In this document: in pieces, positions 8,453-17,963 of the stretch
Position numbering within the stretch: position 1 is the first letter of the stretch
Layout of the letters: each line of letters opens with the position of its first letter
DNA from: Actinobacillus seminis
GTDB taxonomy: Bacteria > Pseudomonadota > Gammaproteobacteria > Enterobacterales > Pasteurellaceae
Length of the DNA: 64,000 nt
Reading direction: 5' to 3'
Assembly: GCF_002263215.1 (NCBI RefSeq)
Contig: NZ_NLFK01000007.1
Coordinates: forward strand, 1-64,000
Notes under the pieces: model-generated
Databases searched by the model: none
Told to the model about the DNA's origin: nothing
Seen by the model: the letters and a program-made list of their open reading frames with translations, nothing else
Translations under genes and position numbers: made by a program

Positions 8453-8496
8453 CATGGATTTTTATGCTATAAATTTATAATGTGATCCAGATCGAA
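8453..8496 (+). promoter_or_regulatory. araF control region: AraC half-site and CRP-like site
   Basis: CATGGATTTTTATGCTA (8453-8469) closely resembles the inverse form of the E. coli AraC half-site (TATGGATAAAAATGCTA). TGTGATCCAGATCGAA (8481-8496) has one perfect and one weak CRP half-site. Both lie 110-155 bp upstream of araF, the usual arrangement for an arabinose-induced, cAMP-dependent promoter. Confidence 0.55.
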
Positions 8497-8606
8497 TTTT
8501 TTATTTGCAAACTCTTTAAAATTTCTTTGCCAAGTGCAAAAACTATTTAATTAATAAGCTATCTTATTGATTGAAATAAAAATTAATAAAGCTAGGAGTT
8601 GCAAAT

Positions 8607-9620
8607 ATGAAACTAAACAAAAGAACATTTATCAAATCAGTCCTTGCAGCCTCGGTATGTATCATCACCGGACTAAGCGCAAATCCAGTATATTCCAGCT
8701 CATCTGAAACAATAAAATTAGGCTATTTGGTTAAACAACCGGAGGAACCTTGGTTTCAAACTGAATGGGCATTTGCAGATAAAGCTGCTAAGGATCTTGG
8801 CAATGTTGAAATTATAAAAATTGCTGTTCCTGATGGAGAAAAAACACTTAACGCTATTGATAATTTAGCTGCAAGCGGTGCTAAAGGATTTGTAATTTGT
8901 ACTCCTGATCCAAAACTTGGACCGGCTATTATGGCTAAGGCTCATTCATATGATCTAAAAGTCATTGCCGTAGACGACCAATTTTTAAATGCTGCTGGCG
9001 AACCAATGCTCAAAGTACCACTCATTATGATGGCTGCAACAGAAATTGGAAAAAAACAAGGGCAAGAACTATACAAAGAAATGCAAAACAGAGGTTGGAA
9101 TGTAAATGAGACTGCTGTATTAGCAATTACTGCAGATGAACTCGATACTGCCCGCAGACGTACCGAGGGTTCTATTTCAGCACTTATTCAATCCGGTTTC
9201 CCTGAAAAAAAAATTTATAAATCTCCAACCAAAAGTAATGATATTCCCGGTGCATTTGATGCTGCCAACTCAATGTTAGTACAACACCCTGAAGTAAAAA
9301 ATTGGCTCATTGTTGGCATGAACGATAATACCGTATTAGGTGGTATTAGAGCTACAGAAGGACAAGGATTTAAACCTGAAAATGTAGTTGGGATTGGCAT
9401 CAATGGTGTGGATGCTGTAAATGAGCTATCAAAACCCAATCCAACAGGATTCCTAGGTTCATTATTACCAAGTCCGGACGTACACGGCTATCGTAGTACA
9501 GAAATGCTATACAAATGGGTGAAAAATGGTGTAGAGCCTGAAAAATTCATTGCAGTTCAAGATGTTGTTTTCTTAAAACGTGACAATTTTAAAAAAGAAC
9601 TTGCAAAAAAAGGACTATAA
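8607..9620 (+). CDS. araF: L-arabinose-binding periplasmic protein AraF
   Basis: Binds L-arabinose in the periplasm for the AraFGH importer. The 337 residues have a signal peptide (MKLNKRTFIKSVLAASVCII, cleavage near NPVYSSS) and then sequence nearly colinear with E. coli AraF: KLGYLVKQPEEPWFQTEWAF, IKIAVPDGEKTLNAIDNLAA, KGFVICTPDPKLGPAI, VIAVDDQFLNA, TADELDTARRRTEGS, WLIVGMNDNTVLGG and GIGINGVDAVNELSK. The ligand-contacting segments are intact. A GGAG site precedes the ATG. It is first in araFGHC; a hairpin after the stop may keep the binding protein in excess over the membrane parts. Confidence 0.95.
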   Translation: MKLNKRTFIKSVLAASVCIITGLSANPVYSSSSETIKLGYLVKQPEEPWFQTEWAFADKAAKDLGNVEIIKIAVPDGEKTLNAIDNLAASGAKGFVICTPDPKLGPAIMAKAHSYDLKVIAVDDQFLNAAGEPMLKVPLIMMAATEIGKKQGQELYKEMQNRGWNVNETAVLAITADELDTARRRTEGSISALIQSGFPEKKIYKSPTKSNDIPGAFDAANSMLVQHPEVKNWLIVGMNDNTVLGGIRATEGQGFKPENVVGIGINGVDAVNELSKPNPTGFLGSLLPSPDVHGYRSTEMLYKWVKNGVEPEKFIAVQDVVFLKRDNFKKELAKKGL

Positions 9621-9631
9621 TCCATCTGCAC

Positions 9632-9667
9632 AGCTGTTGGCTCACAAAATTAATGTTACCAACAGCT
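9632..9667 (+). terminator. araF-araG intercistronic hairpin
   Basis: AGCTGTTGG (9632-9640) pairs perfectly with CCAACAGCT (9659-9667), followed by TTTTA. It probably acts as an attenuator or mRNA stabiliser that raises AraF over AraG and AraH. Confidence 0.65.
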
Positions 9668-9697
9668 TTTTACTCAGTTCATTAAGGAGAATTAACC

Positions 9698-11200
9698 ATG
9701 CATGTTCCTTATTTAGAGTTTGATAATATTAGTAAAACATTTCCTGGAGTTAACGCACTACAAAATGTTTCCTTTAAATGTTACGAGGGGCAGGTTCATG
9801 CTCTCATGGGAGAAAATGGGGCAGGAAAATCAACTTTATTAAAAATTCTAAGTGGCAATTATTTGCCCACAAAAGGAAAATTGCATATCGGTGGCAGAAC
9901 GCTTACATTTAAAAATACAAAAGAAGCTCTTTTATCCGGTATCGCAATTATTTATCAAGAGTTAAATATTATACCTGAAATGACTGTTGCAGAAAATCTG
10001 TGCTTAGGTCAATTGCCAAATGCTTTCGGCATAGTGAATAAATCTGACCTTGTTAAAAGAACACAGCAATATCTAGATAAGTTAGAACTTGATATAGATC
10101 CATCAACGCCTCTTAAAGAGCTTTCTATTGGTCAATGGCAAATGATTGAAATTGCTAAAGCACTTAGTAGAGGGGCTAAAATTATCGCTTTTGACGAGCC
10201 GACAAGCAGTTTATCCGCACCGGAAATTGAAAAACTTTTTAGTGTCATCAATGAGTTAAAATCGGAAGGAAAAGTTATTCTTTACGTATCACATCGTATG
10301 GAAGAAATTTTCCGAATTAGCGATGCAATTACTGTACTAAAAGATGGGCAATTTGTTGAAACATTTTCTGATTTAACCCAAATTAATCATGATATCCTCG
10401 TTCGCAGTATGGTCGGACGAAATTTAGGAGATATTTATAATTATCACCCTCGCCAGTTAGATAAAACTCGGCTACAAATTACTACACTGTCTGGTACAAA
10501 GTTAAAAGGTAACTTCACTTTAGAAGTCAAAGCAGGAGAAATACTCGGGGTATTCGGATTAGTTGGATCAGGCCGTTCAGAATTACTTAAAATTATTTTT
10601 GGTGCAGATCCAATGACAAAGGGGAATATTAAACTTGACGGTATTCCACAAAAAATCACCTCACCTAAAGAAGCTATAGAAATGGGAATCGTACTCTGTC
10701 CTGAAGATAGAAAAAAAGAAGGCATTATTCCTACTGCAACAGTAGGAGAAAATATCAATATTAGTGCTAGACGTTCACACAATTTCTTTAAATTTATCAT
10801 TAATGAAAAATGGGAAAAAGAAAATGCTGAAAAACAGCGTCAGCAAATGAATGTTAAAACACCATCAATTGAACAGTTAATTGTTAACTTATCCGGTGGC
10901 AATCAACAAAAAGCAATTCTCGGCCGCTGGTTATCTGAAAATATAAAAGTTCTTCTACTTGATGAACCGACAAGAGGAATTGATATTGGTGCAAAGTCCG
11001 AAATCTATAATCTTATTTTTAAACTTGCCGAAGAAAAACTGGCCATTATTGTAGTATCTAGTGACTTGCCTGAAGTGATTGGTCTTTCAGATCGTATCAT
11101 GGTTATGCGTAATCAAAAAATTACTGGCGAAATTGCTCGTATAGATGCAACAGAAGAACAAATTTTAAAACTTGCTATAGTCGAAACCAAAGTGGCGTAA
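9698..11200 (+). CDS. araG: L-arabinose ABC transporter ATP-binding protein AraG
   Basis: Energises L-arabinose import. The 500-residue double ATPase has Walker [17 protein letters not shown], signature [18 protein letters not shown] and Walker [14 protein letters not shown] in domain 1; [44 protein letters not shown] and [19 protein letters not shown] in domain 2. Its length fits AraG (504 in E. coli). A strong AAGGAG site lies before the ATG at 9698. Unlike the ATPase at 5511 it is intact in one frame, so it serves as an internal reference for the faults there. Its stop lies 15 nt before the araH start. Confidence 0.93.
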   Translation: MHVPYLEFDNISKTFPGVNALQNVSFKCYEGQVHALMGENGAGKSTLLKILSGNYLPTKGKLHIGGRTLTFKNTKEALLSGIAIIYQELNIIPEMTVAENLCLGQLPNAFGIVNKSDLVKRTQQYLDKLELDIDPSTPLKELSIGQWQMIEIAKALSRGAKIIAFDEPTSSLSAPEIEKLFSVINELKSEGKVILYVSHRMEEIFRISDAITVLKDGQFVETFSDLTQINHDILVRSMVGRNLGDIYNYHPRQLDKTRLQITTLSGTKLKGNFTLEVKAGEILGVFGLVGSGRSELLKIIFGADPMTKGNIKLDGIPQKITSPKEAIEMGIVLCPEDRKKEGIIPTATVGENINISARRSHNFFKFIINEKWEKENAEKQRQQMNVKTPSIEQLIVNLSGGNQQKAILGRWLSENIKVLLLDEPTRGIDIGAKSEIYNLIFKLAEEKLAIIVVSSDLPEVIGLSDRIMVMRNQKITGEIARIDATEEQILKLAIVETKVA

Positions 11201-11215
11201 TTGAGGAGATGTAAT

Positions 11216-12190
11216 ATGAATGCAGCAAATGTAACACAAAAAAATACTGTAGGTCCATTAACCAAAATTTGGAACCATTATGGTATTTTATTAATTTTCT
11301 TTGTTATTTTTATTGGCTCTTGCATTTTTATTCCTAATTTTGCAACAATAATAAATATGAAAGGATTAGGATTATCTATTTCTATGAGCGGTATGGTTGC
11401 CTGTGGTATGTTATTTTGCTTAGCGGCAGGTGAAATTGATCTCTCAGTAGCCTCTGTCATAGCTTGTGCAGGCGTCGTTACTGCTGTTGTATTAAATACG
11501 ACACAAAGTATTTTCCTAGGAGTAAGCGCAGGACTTTCGTTAGGTGCGTTTATCGGTTTAATTAACGGTTTTGTTATTGCAAAGCTTAAAATTAACTCTC
11601 TCATTACCACTTTAGCCAGCATGCAAATTGCTAGAGGATTAGGTTATATTATTTCCGATGGTAAAGCAGTCGGTATAACAACAGAAGAATTCTTCGATTT
11701 AGGTTACCAAACCGTACTAGGTATACCTCTACCAATATTATTTACGATCTTCTGCATTGGTATTTTTGGCTTCTTATTAAATCGCACAACTTATGGACGT
11801 AATACGTTAGCAATCGGAGGTAATGAAGAAGCATCACGTCTAGCCGGGATTAACGTAGATAGAACAAAATTAATCATCTTTATTGCTTCAGGTATTGTCT
11901 CTGCACTAGCAGGAATCATTCTAGCAGCGAGAATGACTAGCGGTCAACCAATGACCTCCATTGGATTTGAATTAGTAGCTATTTCAGCTTGTGTACTCGG
12001 CGGTGTATCATTAAATGGAGGGGTTGCTAAAATATCCTTTATCATTGCCGGAGTTCTTATTCTAGGTACAATTGAAAATGCAATGAATTTACTTAATATC
12101 TCACCTTTTGCCCAATATGTCGTAAGAGGACTAATTTTGCTTATTGCAGTAATTTTTGATAAATATAAACAAAAGATTATTAAAGCATAG
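11216..12190 (+). CDS. araH: L-arabinose ABC transporter permease AraH
   Basis: Membrane subunit of the arabinose importer, 324 residues with multiple hydrophobic spans. Family segments include GMLFCLAAGEIDLSVASVIA, LASMQIARGLGYIISDGKAV, YGRNTLAIGGNEEASRLAGI and GFELVAISACVLGGVSLNGG. The start is the ATG at 11216, 7 nt after GAGGAG; an earlier TTG directly at the araG stop would add five residues but overlaps the ribosome site. It ends 9 nt before araC, so araFGHC is one tight transcription unit. Confidence 0.92.
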   Translation: MNAANVTQKNTVGPLTKIWNHYGILLIFFVIFIGSCIFIPNFATIINMKGLGLSISMSGMVACGMLFCLAAGEIDLSVASVIACAGVVTAVVLNTTQSIFLGVSAGLSLGAFIGLINGFVIAKLKINSLITTLASMQIARGLGYIISDGKAVGITTEEFFDLGYQTVLGIPLPILFTIFCIGIFGFLLNRTTYGRNTLAIGGNEEASRLAGINVDRTKLIIFIASGIVSALAGIILAARMTSGQPMTSIGFELVAISACVLGGVSLNGGVAKISFIIAGVLILGTIENAMNLLNISPFAQYVVRGLILLIAVIFDKYKQKIIKA

Positions 12191-12199
12191 GTTTTCTCA

Positions 12200-13054
12200 A
12201 TGCCCAAAAGTGAGATTAATAAACAGCCCAACCCATTATTACCCGGTTATAATTTTGATGCCTATTTAGTTGCAGGATGTACTCCAATCGAAAAAGGTGA
12301 AGAGCTTGATTTTGTCATAAATCGCCCGAATGGCATGAAAGGCTATATTATTAATCTCACAATCAAAGGTAAAGGGACTGTCTTTAATGATAAAAATACT
12401 TTTGATTGTCATATCGGTGATCTTTTACTATTTCCTCCTAACGCTATCCACTACTACCATCGTGCAGAAGATTGTAATTACTGGCATCATCAATGGATAT
12501 ATTTTCGCCCGCGTGGATTATGGTTTAATTGGCTTGTTTGGAGCAATACCATTAATCATGTCGGACGTTTACGTATTCCTAACGAGAAGATGTATCAAGA
12601 TATTCTCACTTTATTTCAAAAAATCGAAAAAGAATATAATTCTGACGATCTACTCTCAGAAGAAATGTCCATGTGTTTATTAGAACAATTATTAATCAAA
12701 TGTTTTAAGTTGGATCCCTCAAATAAACAAACAATGTTAGATCATCGAATTCTTGCAACTTGCCATTTTATTACAGATAACCTAGATAAAAATCATAGTA
12801 TTGCAGAAATAGCCACACATATTCATATATCCCCATCCCGACTTGCTCATTTATTTAGCCAGCAAATAGGTACTAGTATTATAAAATGGAGAGAAGAACA
12901 ACGAATGGTAAAAGCACAACATCTGTTACACACGTCAAATGCACCAATTTACTATATAGCTAGACAATTAGGGTATGATGATCAACTCTACTTTTCTCGC
13001 TTATTCAAGCGTCATACTGGTCTTAATCCATCCGAATACCGAAATTCTAGATAA
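12200..13054 (+). CDS. araC: Arabinose operon regulator AraC
   Basis: Arabinose-responsive activator/repressor, 284 residues. The N-terminal cupin domain contains PLLPGYNFDAYLVAG, IINLTIKGKGTVF, GDLLLFPPNAIHYYHR, WHHQWIYFRPR and WLVWSN, all recognisable from E. coli AraC, including the arabinose pocket and N-terminal arm. The C-terminal AraC/XylS domain (last 100 residues) has two helix-turn-helix motifs, SIAEIATHIHISPSRLAHLFSQ and PIYYIARQLGYDDQLYFSRLF. In E. coli araC is divergent from araBAD; here it is the last gene of the transport operon, so it should be co-induced with araFGH. No araBAD lies in the window. Confidence 0.92.
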   Translation: MPKSEINKQPNPLLPGYNFDAYLVAGCTPIEKGEELDFVINRPNGMKGYIINLTIKGKGTVFNDKNTFDCHIGDLLLFPPNAIHYYHRAEDCNYWHHQWIYFRPRGLWFNWLVWSNTINHVGRLRIPNEKMYQDILTLFQKIEKEYNSDDLLSEEMSMCLLEQLLIKCFKLDPSNKQTMLDHRILATCHFITDNLDKNHSIAEIATHIHISPSRLAHLFSQQIGTSIIKWREEQRMVKAQHLLHTSNAPIYYIARQLGYDDQLYFSRLFKRHTGLNPSEYRNSR

Positions 13055-13133
13055 AAAATGAATTATTATTTGAGACTGTAGCAGATTAGCATAGCTGATA
13101 TACTACAAAAATGAAGATAATCCATTGTAAATT

Positions 13134-13396
13134 AAAGAACTCTTTGCAGAAAAGCTCCTTGAGTTTTTTGTTGCTGAAGTAACAGCCGGAAATGCTGCTG
13201 ATTTGCCGAGTATACAACCCAATACTGCAGCCCTGTTTTATCATAAAATCAGGTTGGGCATTGAACATCATTTAGCCATTGAAGCTCACGAAATTTTTGA
13301 GGAAAAATTGAGGTGGATGAAAGCTATTTTGGTGGTCGTCGCAAAGGAAAACGAGATCGAGGTGCGACAGGACTACTAAGAGCACTACTAAAATAA
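13134..13396 (+). pseudogene. IS1016-like (IS1595 family) transposase remnant
   Basis: Fragment of an IS1595-family transposase. The first frame reads KLLEFFVAEVTAGNAADLPS, IQPNTAALFYHKIRLGIEHH and LAIEAHEIFEEK. After a frameshift near 13,305 the second frame gives EVDESYFGGRRKGKRDRGAT, carrying the catalytic-core signature VDESYFGG, and then ends early (GLLRALLK, stop at 13396). Both the N-terminus and the rest of the catalytic domain are missing. It lies directly after araC and marks the right border of the AT-rich sugar region. The flanking 13055-13133 and 13397-13512 hold nothing I can identify. Confidence 0.8.
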
Positions 13397-13512
13397 ATGA
13401 TTGTAAACATAAAAACGCGCAATAAAACGCAAGAAGAAATGAGATAATGCTTTGTATAATAAGGGTTTTGTTTAAGAAAACGAAAGAAAAAATAAGAGGA
13501 AGAAAGTTAAAT

Positions 13513-13589
13513 TGGTGCCCCCAACAGGACTTGAACCTGTGACCAATCGATTATGAGTCGACTGCTCTGACCAACTGAGCTATAGGGGC
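13513..13589 (-). tRNA. tRNA with CAU anticodon, probably tRNA-Ile2
   Basis: A 77-nt cloverleaf with encoded CCA. The acceptor arm GCCCCTA pairs with TGGGGGC; the D arm is AGCTCAGTTGGTCAGAGC; the anticodon loop is CTCATAA (anticodon CAT); the T arm is ACAGGTTCAAGTCCTGT. The anticodon stem, the variable region (TTGGTC) and the T loop (TTCAAGT) resemble the lysidine-modified isoleucine tRNA (ileX type) more than elongator methionine tRNA, so I favour tRNA-Ile(CAU). Lysidine modification by TilS would be needed to read AUA. tRNA-Met is the alternative. Confidence 0.92.
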
Positions 13590-13702
13590 AAATAAAGTGC
13601 GAAAATTATAGAGGAATATATAAATAAAGTCTATATTACAATGTTTATCAGATTAAATTTTGGTCAGCTATAACCAGATTAAGTCATTGCTGACCCATTT
13701 AA

Positions 13703-15565
13703 TTATTCGTCTAAGAAGCTTCTTAGTGGCTCAGAGCGACTTGGATGGCGTAGCTTCCGCAAGGCTTTAGCTTCAATTTGACGAATACGTTCGCGCGTTA
13801 CATCAAATTGTTTACCCACTTCTTCCAAGGTGTGATCCGTATTCATATCAATACCGAAACGCATACGTAATACTTTGGCTTCGCGTGGCGTTAAGCCTTC
13901 CAATACTTCGTGAGTCACTGCTTTCAAACTTTGTGCGGTCGCTGAATCTAATGGCAATTCCAAAGTACTATCTTCGATAAAATCCCCCAAGTGAGAATCG
14001 TCATCATCACCAATCGGCGTTTCCATTGAAATCGGTTCTTTTGCGATTTTCAATACTTTACGAATTTTATCTTCCGGCATTCCCATACGTTCTGCCAATT
14101 CTTCCGGGGAAGCCTCGCGCCCCATTTCTTGTAACATCTGACGGGAAATTCGATTTAATTTATTAATGGTTTCAATCATATGCACAGGAATACGGATCGT
14201 TCTTGCTTGATCCGCAATAGAACGTGTAATCGCTTGGCGAATCCACCAAGTCGCATAAGTGGAGAATTTATAACCGCGACGATATTCAAATTTATCCACC
14301 GCTTTCATCAAACCAATATTACCCTCCTGAATTAAATCCAAGAATTGTAACCCGCGGTTGGTATATTTTTTCGCAATAGAAATCACTAAACGTAAGTTGG
14401 CTTCTACCATTTCTTTTTTCGCACGACGTGCTTTTAGTTCGCCTTGCGAAACACGTTCGCAAATATCACGAATTTGCTGAACCGTTAAACCTGTATCCTG
14501 CTCAATTTGGATTAAATTCTCGATACATTGACGAATTTGATCTTCATATTGTGCAATTTTATCCGACCAAGATTTACTTGATGACAACGCTTTCACTAAC
14601 CAAATATCAGTTGTTTCATGTCCAATAAACTCTTTTTGGAATGTTGATTTTGGCATTTTGGCATAATCAACCATCATCTTTTGAATACAACGTTCTTGAT
14701 TACGAACCCGTTTCATCATATTTCGCATTGAAAGCACCAACGCATCAAACTGCTTTGGCACAAGCCGAAATTGCGTAAAAATATTTGCTAAAATTTGAAT
14801 TTGATCTTTCGCTGCTTTTTTATTTCTACCGTGTTTTTGAATAGCTTCCAGCGTTTTTTGGCGCTGTAATCTTAATTCGGCAAATTTTTCACGCGCCACT
14901 TCCGGATCCACGGAATTATCCGAGTCAGAATCATCTGCGCTCTCTTCTTCGCTTTCTTCTTCCTCTTCTTCGTCGTCTTTCAAAGCAATATCGCCGACCT
15001 CATCCTCATCATCGGAAAGTACTTTCTCCAACTCATCAATATCCGTATCGGTCAACGCATTAGGATCGACAAAGCCCGTAATCAAATCCGCTAAACGCAT
15101 TCCGCCTTCTTCCACTAAATCATATTGTTCTAACAAATAATTTAGCGCCTCAGGATAAGCGGCAACACCACTTTGTACCTCGTTAATGCCTTCCTCAATA
15201 CGTTTTGCAATATCAATCTCACCTTCACGCGTTAAGAGCTCGACACTCCCCATCTCGCGCATGTACATACGCACAGGATCTGTTGTTCTTCCCAATTCGG
15301 CTTCCACACTGGACAACACTTGCGTTGCTTCTTCAACCACATCTTCATCAGCAATCGCTTCATTTAGCATTAAATCATCCGCATCAGGGGCAGATTCAAG
15401 CACTTGAATCCTCATATCATTGATCATCTGAATAATGTCTTCGATCTGATCCGTATCAACCAACTCCTCAGGGAGATGATCATTTACTTCCGCATAGGTC
15501 AAATAACCCTGCTCTTTACCTTGTGCGATTAACAATTTCAATTGAGATTGTTGGTTTTGCTCCAT
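13703..15565 (-). CDS. rpoD: RNA polymerase primary sigma factor RpoD (sigma 70)
   Basis: Housekeeping sigma factor, 620 residues. Region 1.1 is at the N-terminus ([20 protein letters not shown]). Region 1.2 contains [11 protein letters not shown], followed by a non-conserved segment with a long acidic stretch ([13 protein letters not shown]). Regions 2 to 4 show [40 protein letters not shown] (-10 recognition), [35 protein letters not shown] (-35 helix-turn-helix) and the C-terminal LRSFLDE. It is last in the rpsU-dnaG-rpoD macromolecular synthesis operon, 75 nt after dnaG. Confidence 0.97.
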   Translation of the reverse strand: MEQNQQSQLKLLIAQGKEQGYLTYAEVNDHLPEELVDTDQIEDIIQMINDMRIQVLESAPDADDLMLNEAIADEDVVEEATQVLSSVEAELGRTTDPVRMYMREMGSVELLTREGEIDIAKRIEEGINEVQSGVAAYPEALNYLLEQYDLVEEGGMRLADLITGFVDPNALTDTDIDELEKVLSDDEDEVGDIALKDDEEEEEESEEESADDSDSDNSVDPEVAREKFAELRLQRQKTLEAIQKHGRNKKAAKDQIQILANIFTQFRLVPKQFDALVLSMRNMMKRVRNQERCIQKMMVDYAKMPKSTFQKEFIGHETTDIWLVKALSSSKSWSDKIAQYEDQIRQCIENLIQIEQDTGLTVQQIRDICERVSQGELKARRAKKEMVEANLRLVISIAKKYTNRGLQFLDLIQEGNIGLMKAVDKFEYRRGYKFSTYATWWIRQAITRSIADQARTIRIPVHMIETINKLNRISRQMLQEMGREASPEELAERMGMPEDKIRKVLKIAKEPISMETPIGDDDDSHLGDFIEDSTLELPLDSATAQSLKAVTHEVLEGLTPREAKVLRMRFGIDMNTDHTLEEVGKQFDVTRERIRQIEAKALRKLRHPSRSEPLRSFLDE

Positions 15566-15640
15566 ACAAATATCCGCCTTGATTCATAATGTTGTGGAAG
15601 ATAAAATACGCTTGATTCTACCATTGTTAACGTTGATTAA

Positions 15641-17392
15641 CTATTTATTTTGCTGTTTTTTCATCAATAATTGAGCCAATTCCTGCTTTTCGTTTAGCTC
15701 CAATCCTTCAGCGCGCTCTTTAGCAATCAACCTTTCAATATTTTTGTCAATTAATTGAAGATAAAAATATTTCAGCGTTTCACGAAATGTATCTTCAACT
15801 TTGTCATCATCAATTAAATGATCCCAAACTGCCAGAATTTCAAGGGGCGAGCCATATTCTTTATCGTCGCGCCAGTATTCCAAAATTTGCCCCGTGGTAA
15901 TCCCCACTTTTTGCAGGCAAAGTGCGGTTAATTTTTCCAGCAAATCCAGCCCCGGCTCGTTTAACACCCGCAATGGTGCTAAATTTGGTACCAGCTGACT
16001 TAAATGCGGATTTTGCAGCAACAACGCAATCAGCACCCGCATCGGCGTGCGTTTCACTTCGGATTTTTTCTCCTCTGCTACGTGAACCGAATCAGCCGCC
16101 TGTGGGATAAGATGATCTAATCGTGATTGATCAAAAATCCCTAATTTTTGTGCCAACATATTGCGTAATGACAAACGCAGCATCTCGCCCGGCACTTTTT
16201 TAATGAGAGGTACCGCCAACGCCGCCAATTTGGTTTTCCCCTCAGGCGAAGAAAAATCCACTTGCGCACTCAAGGTTGCAAATAAAAAATCACTCAGCGA
16301 TTGTGCATTTTTCAAATAATCTTCAAATGCCGCTTTACCATATTGCCGAATAAACGTATCCGGATCTTCACCGTCCGGCAAAAAAATAAATTTTAACTGG
16401 CGACCGTCTTCTAAAAAAGGCAAGGCATTTTCTAGCGCACGCCATGCCGCATCACGCCCTGCACGATCCGCATCATAGCAACACACGAGTTGTTCCGTGG
16501 CACGAAAGGCGACCTGAATTTGTTCCGGCGTCGTCGCGGTTCCCAAAGACGCCACCGCATAATCTACCCCGAATTGCGCCAACGCCACCACATCCATATA
16601 CCCTTCCACTACCAACAACATCTCGGGACTATCGTTGACCTGCAACGCTTCAAATAAACCGTACAATTCATTGCCCTTGTGATAAATCGTACATTCCGGC
16701 GAGTTCAAATATTTCGGCTTTTCATCACCTAACACCCGCCCACCAAAGGCAATATAACGCCCGCGCCGATCCCGAATCGGAAACATAATGCGATGGCGAA
16801 AACGATCATAAACATCACCACGCTCATTGCGCGATAGCATCCCCGCATCAAATAAATTTTGTTGTAATTCGACATTAGCGCCAAATTTTCGCAACACCGC
16901 ATTAGAGGTATTCGGTACAAAACCGATTTGAAAGCGCTGAATAATTTCCGGCGATAACCCGCGCTGTTGCAAATAATGTTGTGGCGGAATATGCTTTAAC
17001 AATTGTTGCTGATAAAACTGTGCAATTTCCCGCATTAATTCATATAATGTACGCTTATTCTTAACAGAATTTCCGGCAAAGTGCGGTGATTTTTCGTAAG
17101 GAATTTCTAATCCATGCATGGCCGCTAATTCTTCAACCGCATCAATAAATTCTAACTTATCATATTCCATTAAAAATGAAATCGCATTACCATGTGCGTG
17201 ACAACCGAAACAATGATAAAACTGCTTCTTCGGACTTACCGTAAACGACGGTGTTTTTTCGTGATGAAATGGGCAGCAAGCCTGATAATCACGCCCTGCC
17301 TTTTTGAGTTTCACTCGGCTGTGAATTAATTCAACAATATCCGTTCTGGCAAGAATATCGTCAATAAATGATCGTGGAATAAGACCAGCCAT
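15641..17392 (-). CDS. dnaG: DNA primase DnaG
   Basis: Makes RNA primers at the replication fork; 583 residues. The N-terminal CHC2 zinc-binding domain (CCPFHHEKTPSFTVSPKKQF then YHCFGCHAHG) recognises template. The central TOPRIM catalytic core has FGGRVLGDEKPKYLNSPE, LLVVEGYMDVVALAQFG and CCYDADRAGRDAAWRALE with the metal-binding acidic residues present. The C-terminal part is the DnaB-binding helicase-interaction domain. It sits between rpsU (upstream, with an intervening attenuator hairpin) and rpoD, the classical operon. Confidence 0.96.
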   Translation of the reverse strand: MAGLIPRSFIDDILARTDIVELIHSRVKLKKAGRDYQACCPFHHEKTPSFTVSPKKQFYHCFGCHAHGNAISFLMEYDKLEFIDAVEELAAMHGLEIPYEKSPHFAGNSVKNKRTLYELMREIAQFYQQQLLKHIPPQHYLQQRGLSPEIIQRFQIGFVPNTSNAVLRKFGANVELQQNLFDAGMLSRNERGDVYDRFRHRIMFPIRDRRGRYIAFGGRVLGDEKPKYLNSPECTIYHKGNELYGLFEALQVNDSPEMLLVVEGYMDVVALAQFGVDYAVASLGTATTPEQIQVAFRATEQLVCCYDADRAGRDAAWRALENALPFLEDGRQLKFIFLPDGEDPDTFIRQYGKAAFEDYLKNAQSLSDFLFATLSAQVDFSSPEGKTKLAALAVPLIKKVPGEMLRLSLRNMLAQKLGIFDQSRLDHLIPQAADSVHVAEEKKSEVKRTPMRVLIALLLQNPHLSQLVPNLAPLRVLNEPGLDLLEKLTALCLQKVGITTGQILEYWRDDKEYGSPLEILAVWDHLIDDDKVEDTFRETLKYFYLQLIDKNIERLIAKERAEGLELNEKQELAQLLMKKQQNK

Positions 17393-17457
17393 CGAATTTC
17401 ACCTCTGCTCATGTCGAGAAAATATGAAGAATTATAAGCTGAACTTGAAAAGAAACA

Positions 17458-17487
17458 AAACCGTGATTCCGAACGGTTTCACGGTTT
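17458..17487 (-). terminator. rpsU-dnaG attenuator-type terminator
   Basis: AAACCGTGA (17458-17466) pairs with TCACGGTTT (17479-17487); on the coding (minus) strand the stem is followed by TGTTTCTTTTC. Its position between rpsU and dnaG matches the partial terminator of the E. coli operon, which lets rpsU be expressed far above dnaG. Confidence 0.75.
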
Positions 17488-17518
17488 GTTTAACTCGAGT
17501 TATGGAACGAATGTTTAA

Positions 17519-17734
17519 TTAGTACAAACGTGTATTACGTGCATTCTCACGAGCTACGCGTTTTGCGTGACGTTTTGCGCGCGTTGCGTTTTCACGTTTA
17601 CGGATAGTTGTTGGTTTTTCGTAGAATTCACGACTGCGAACTTCCGCTAAAATACCCGCTTTTTCGCAAGAGCGTTTAAAACGACGTAATGCTACGTCAA
17701 AGGATTCGTTTTCACGTACTTTAATTACAGGCAT
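17519..17734 (-). CDS. rpsU: 30S ribosomal protein S21
   Basis: Small basic ribosomal protein of 71 residues that helps initiation at the 3' end of 16S rRNA. The whole family sequence is visible: [20 protein letters not shown], then [20 protein letters not shown], and an Arg/Lys-rich tail [18 protein letters not shown]. It is first in the operon with dnaG and rpoD; the promoter should lie in the 229-nt gap to the divergent tsaD. Confidence 0.97.
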
Positions 17735-17963
17735 AAGCCATCACCTCAATTGGATTAATATTTTGCAAAATCTAGTGACCGTTTTGATAAACGGCTTATT
17801 TATAACTTAATAAGGGTCGCAATTTTAATCTAAATAGCGGTAAAAAGTAAAGAAAAGATTGATCTTTTTATTACAACCCCGTGCTCAACTAGAGAAAAAG
17901 AAGAAAACGCGGTAAAATCAGCGACAAATTTTTAACTGATAAACAACGAAAAAGAGAAATAAA

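Noticed and set aside
12387-12683. A 98-codon hydrophobic frame inside araC
   Set aside because: It overlaps conserved araC coding sequence in another frame and is an AT-rich shadow.
13662-13695. GGTCAGC/GCTGACC hairpin after rpoD as a terminator
   Set aside because: The stem is only 7 bp with a 20-nt loop and no clear T run, so I do not call it.
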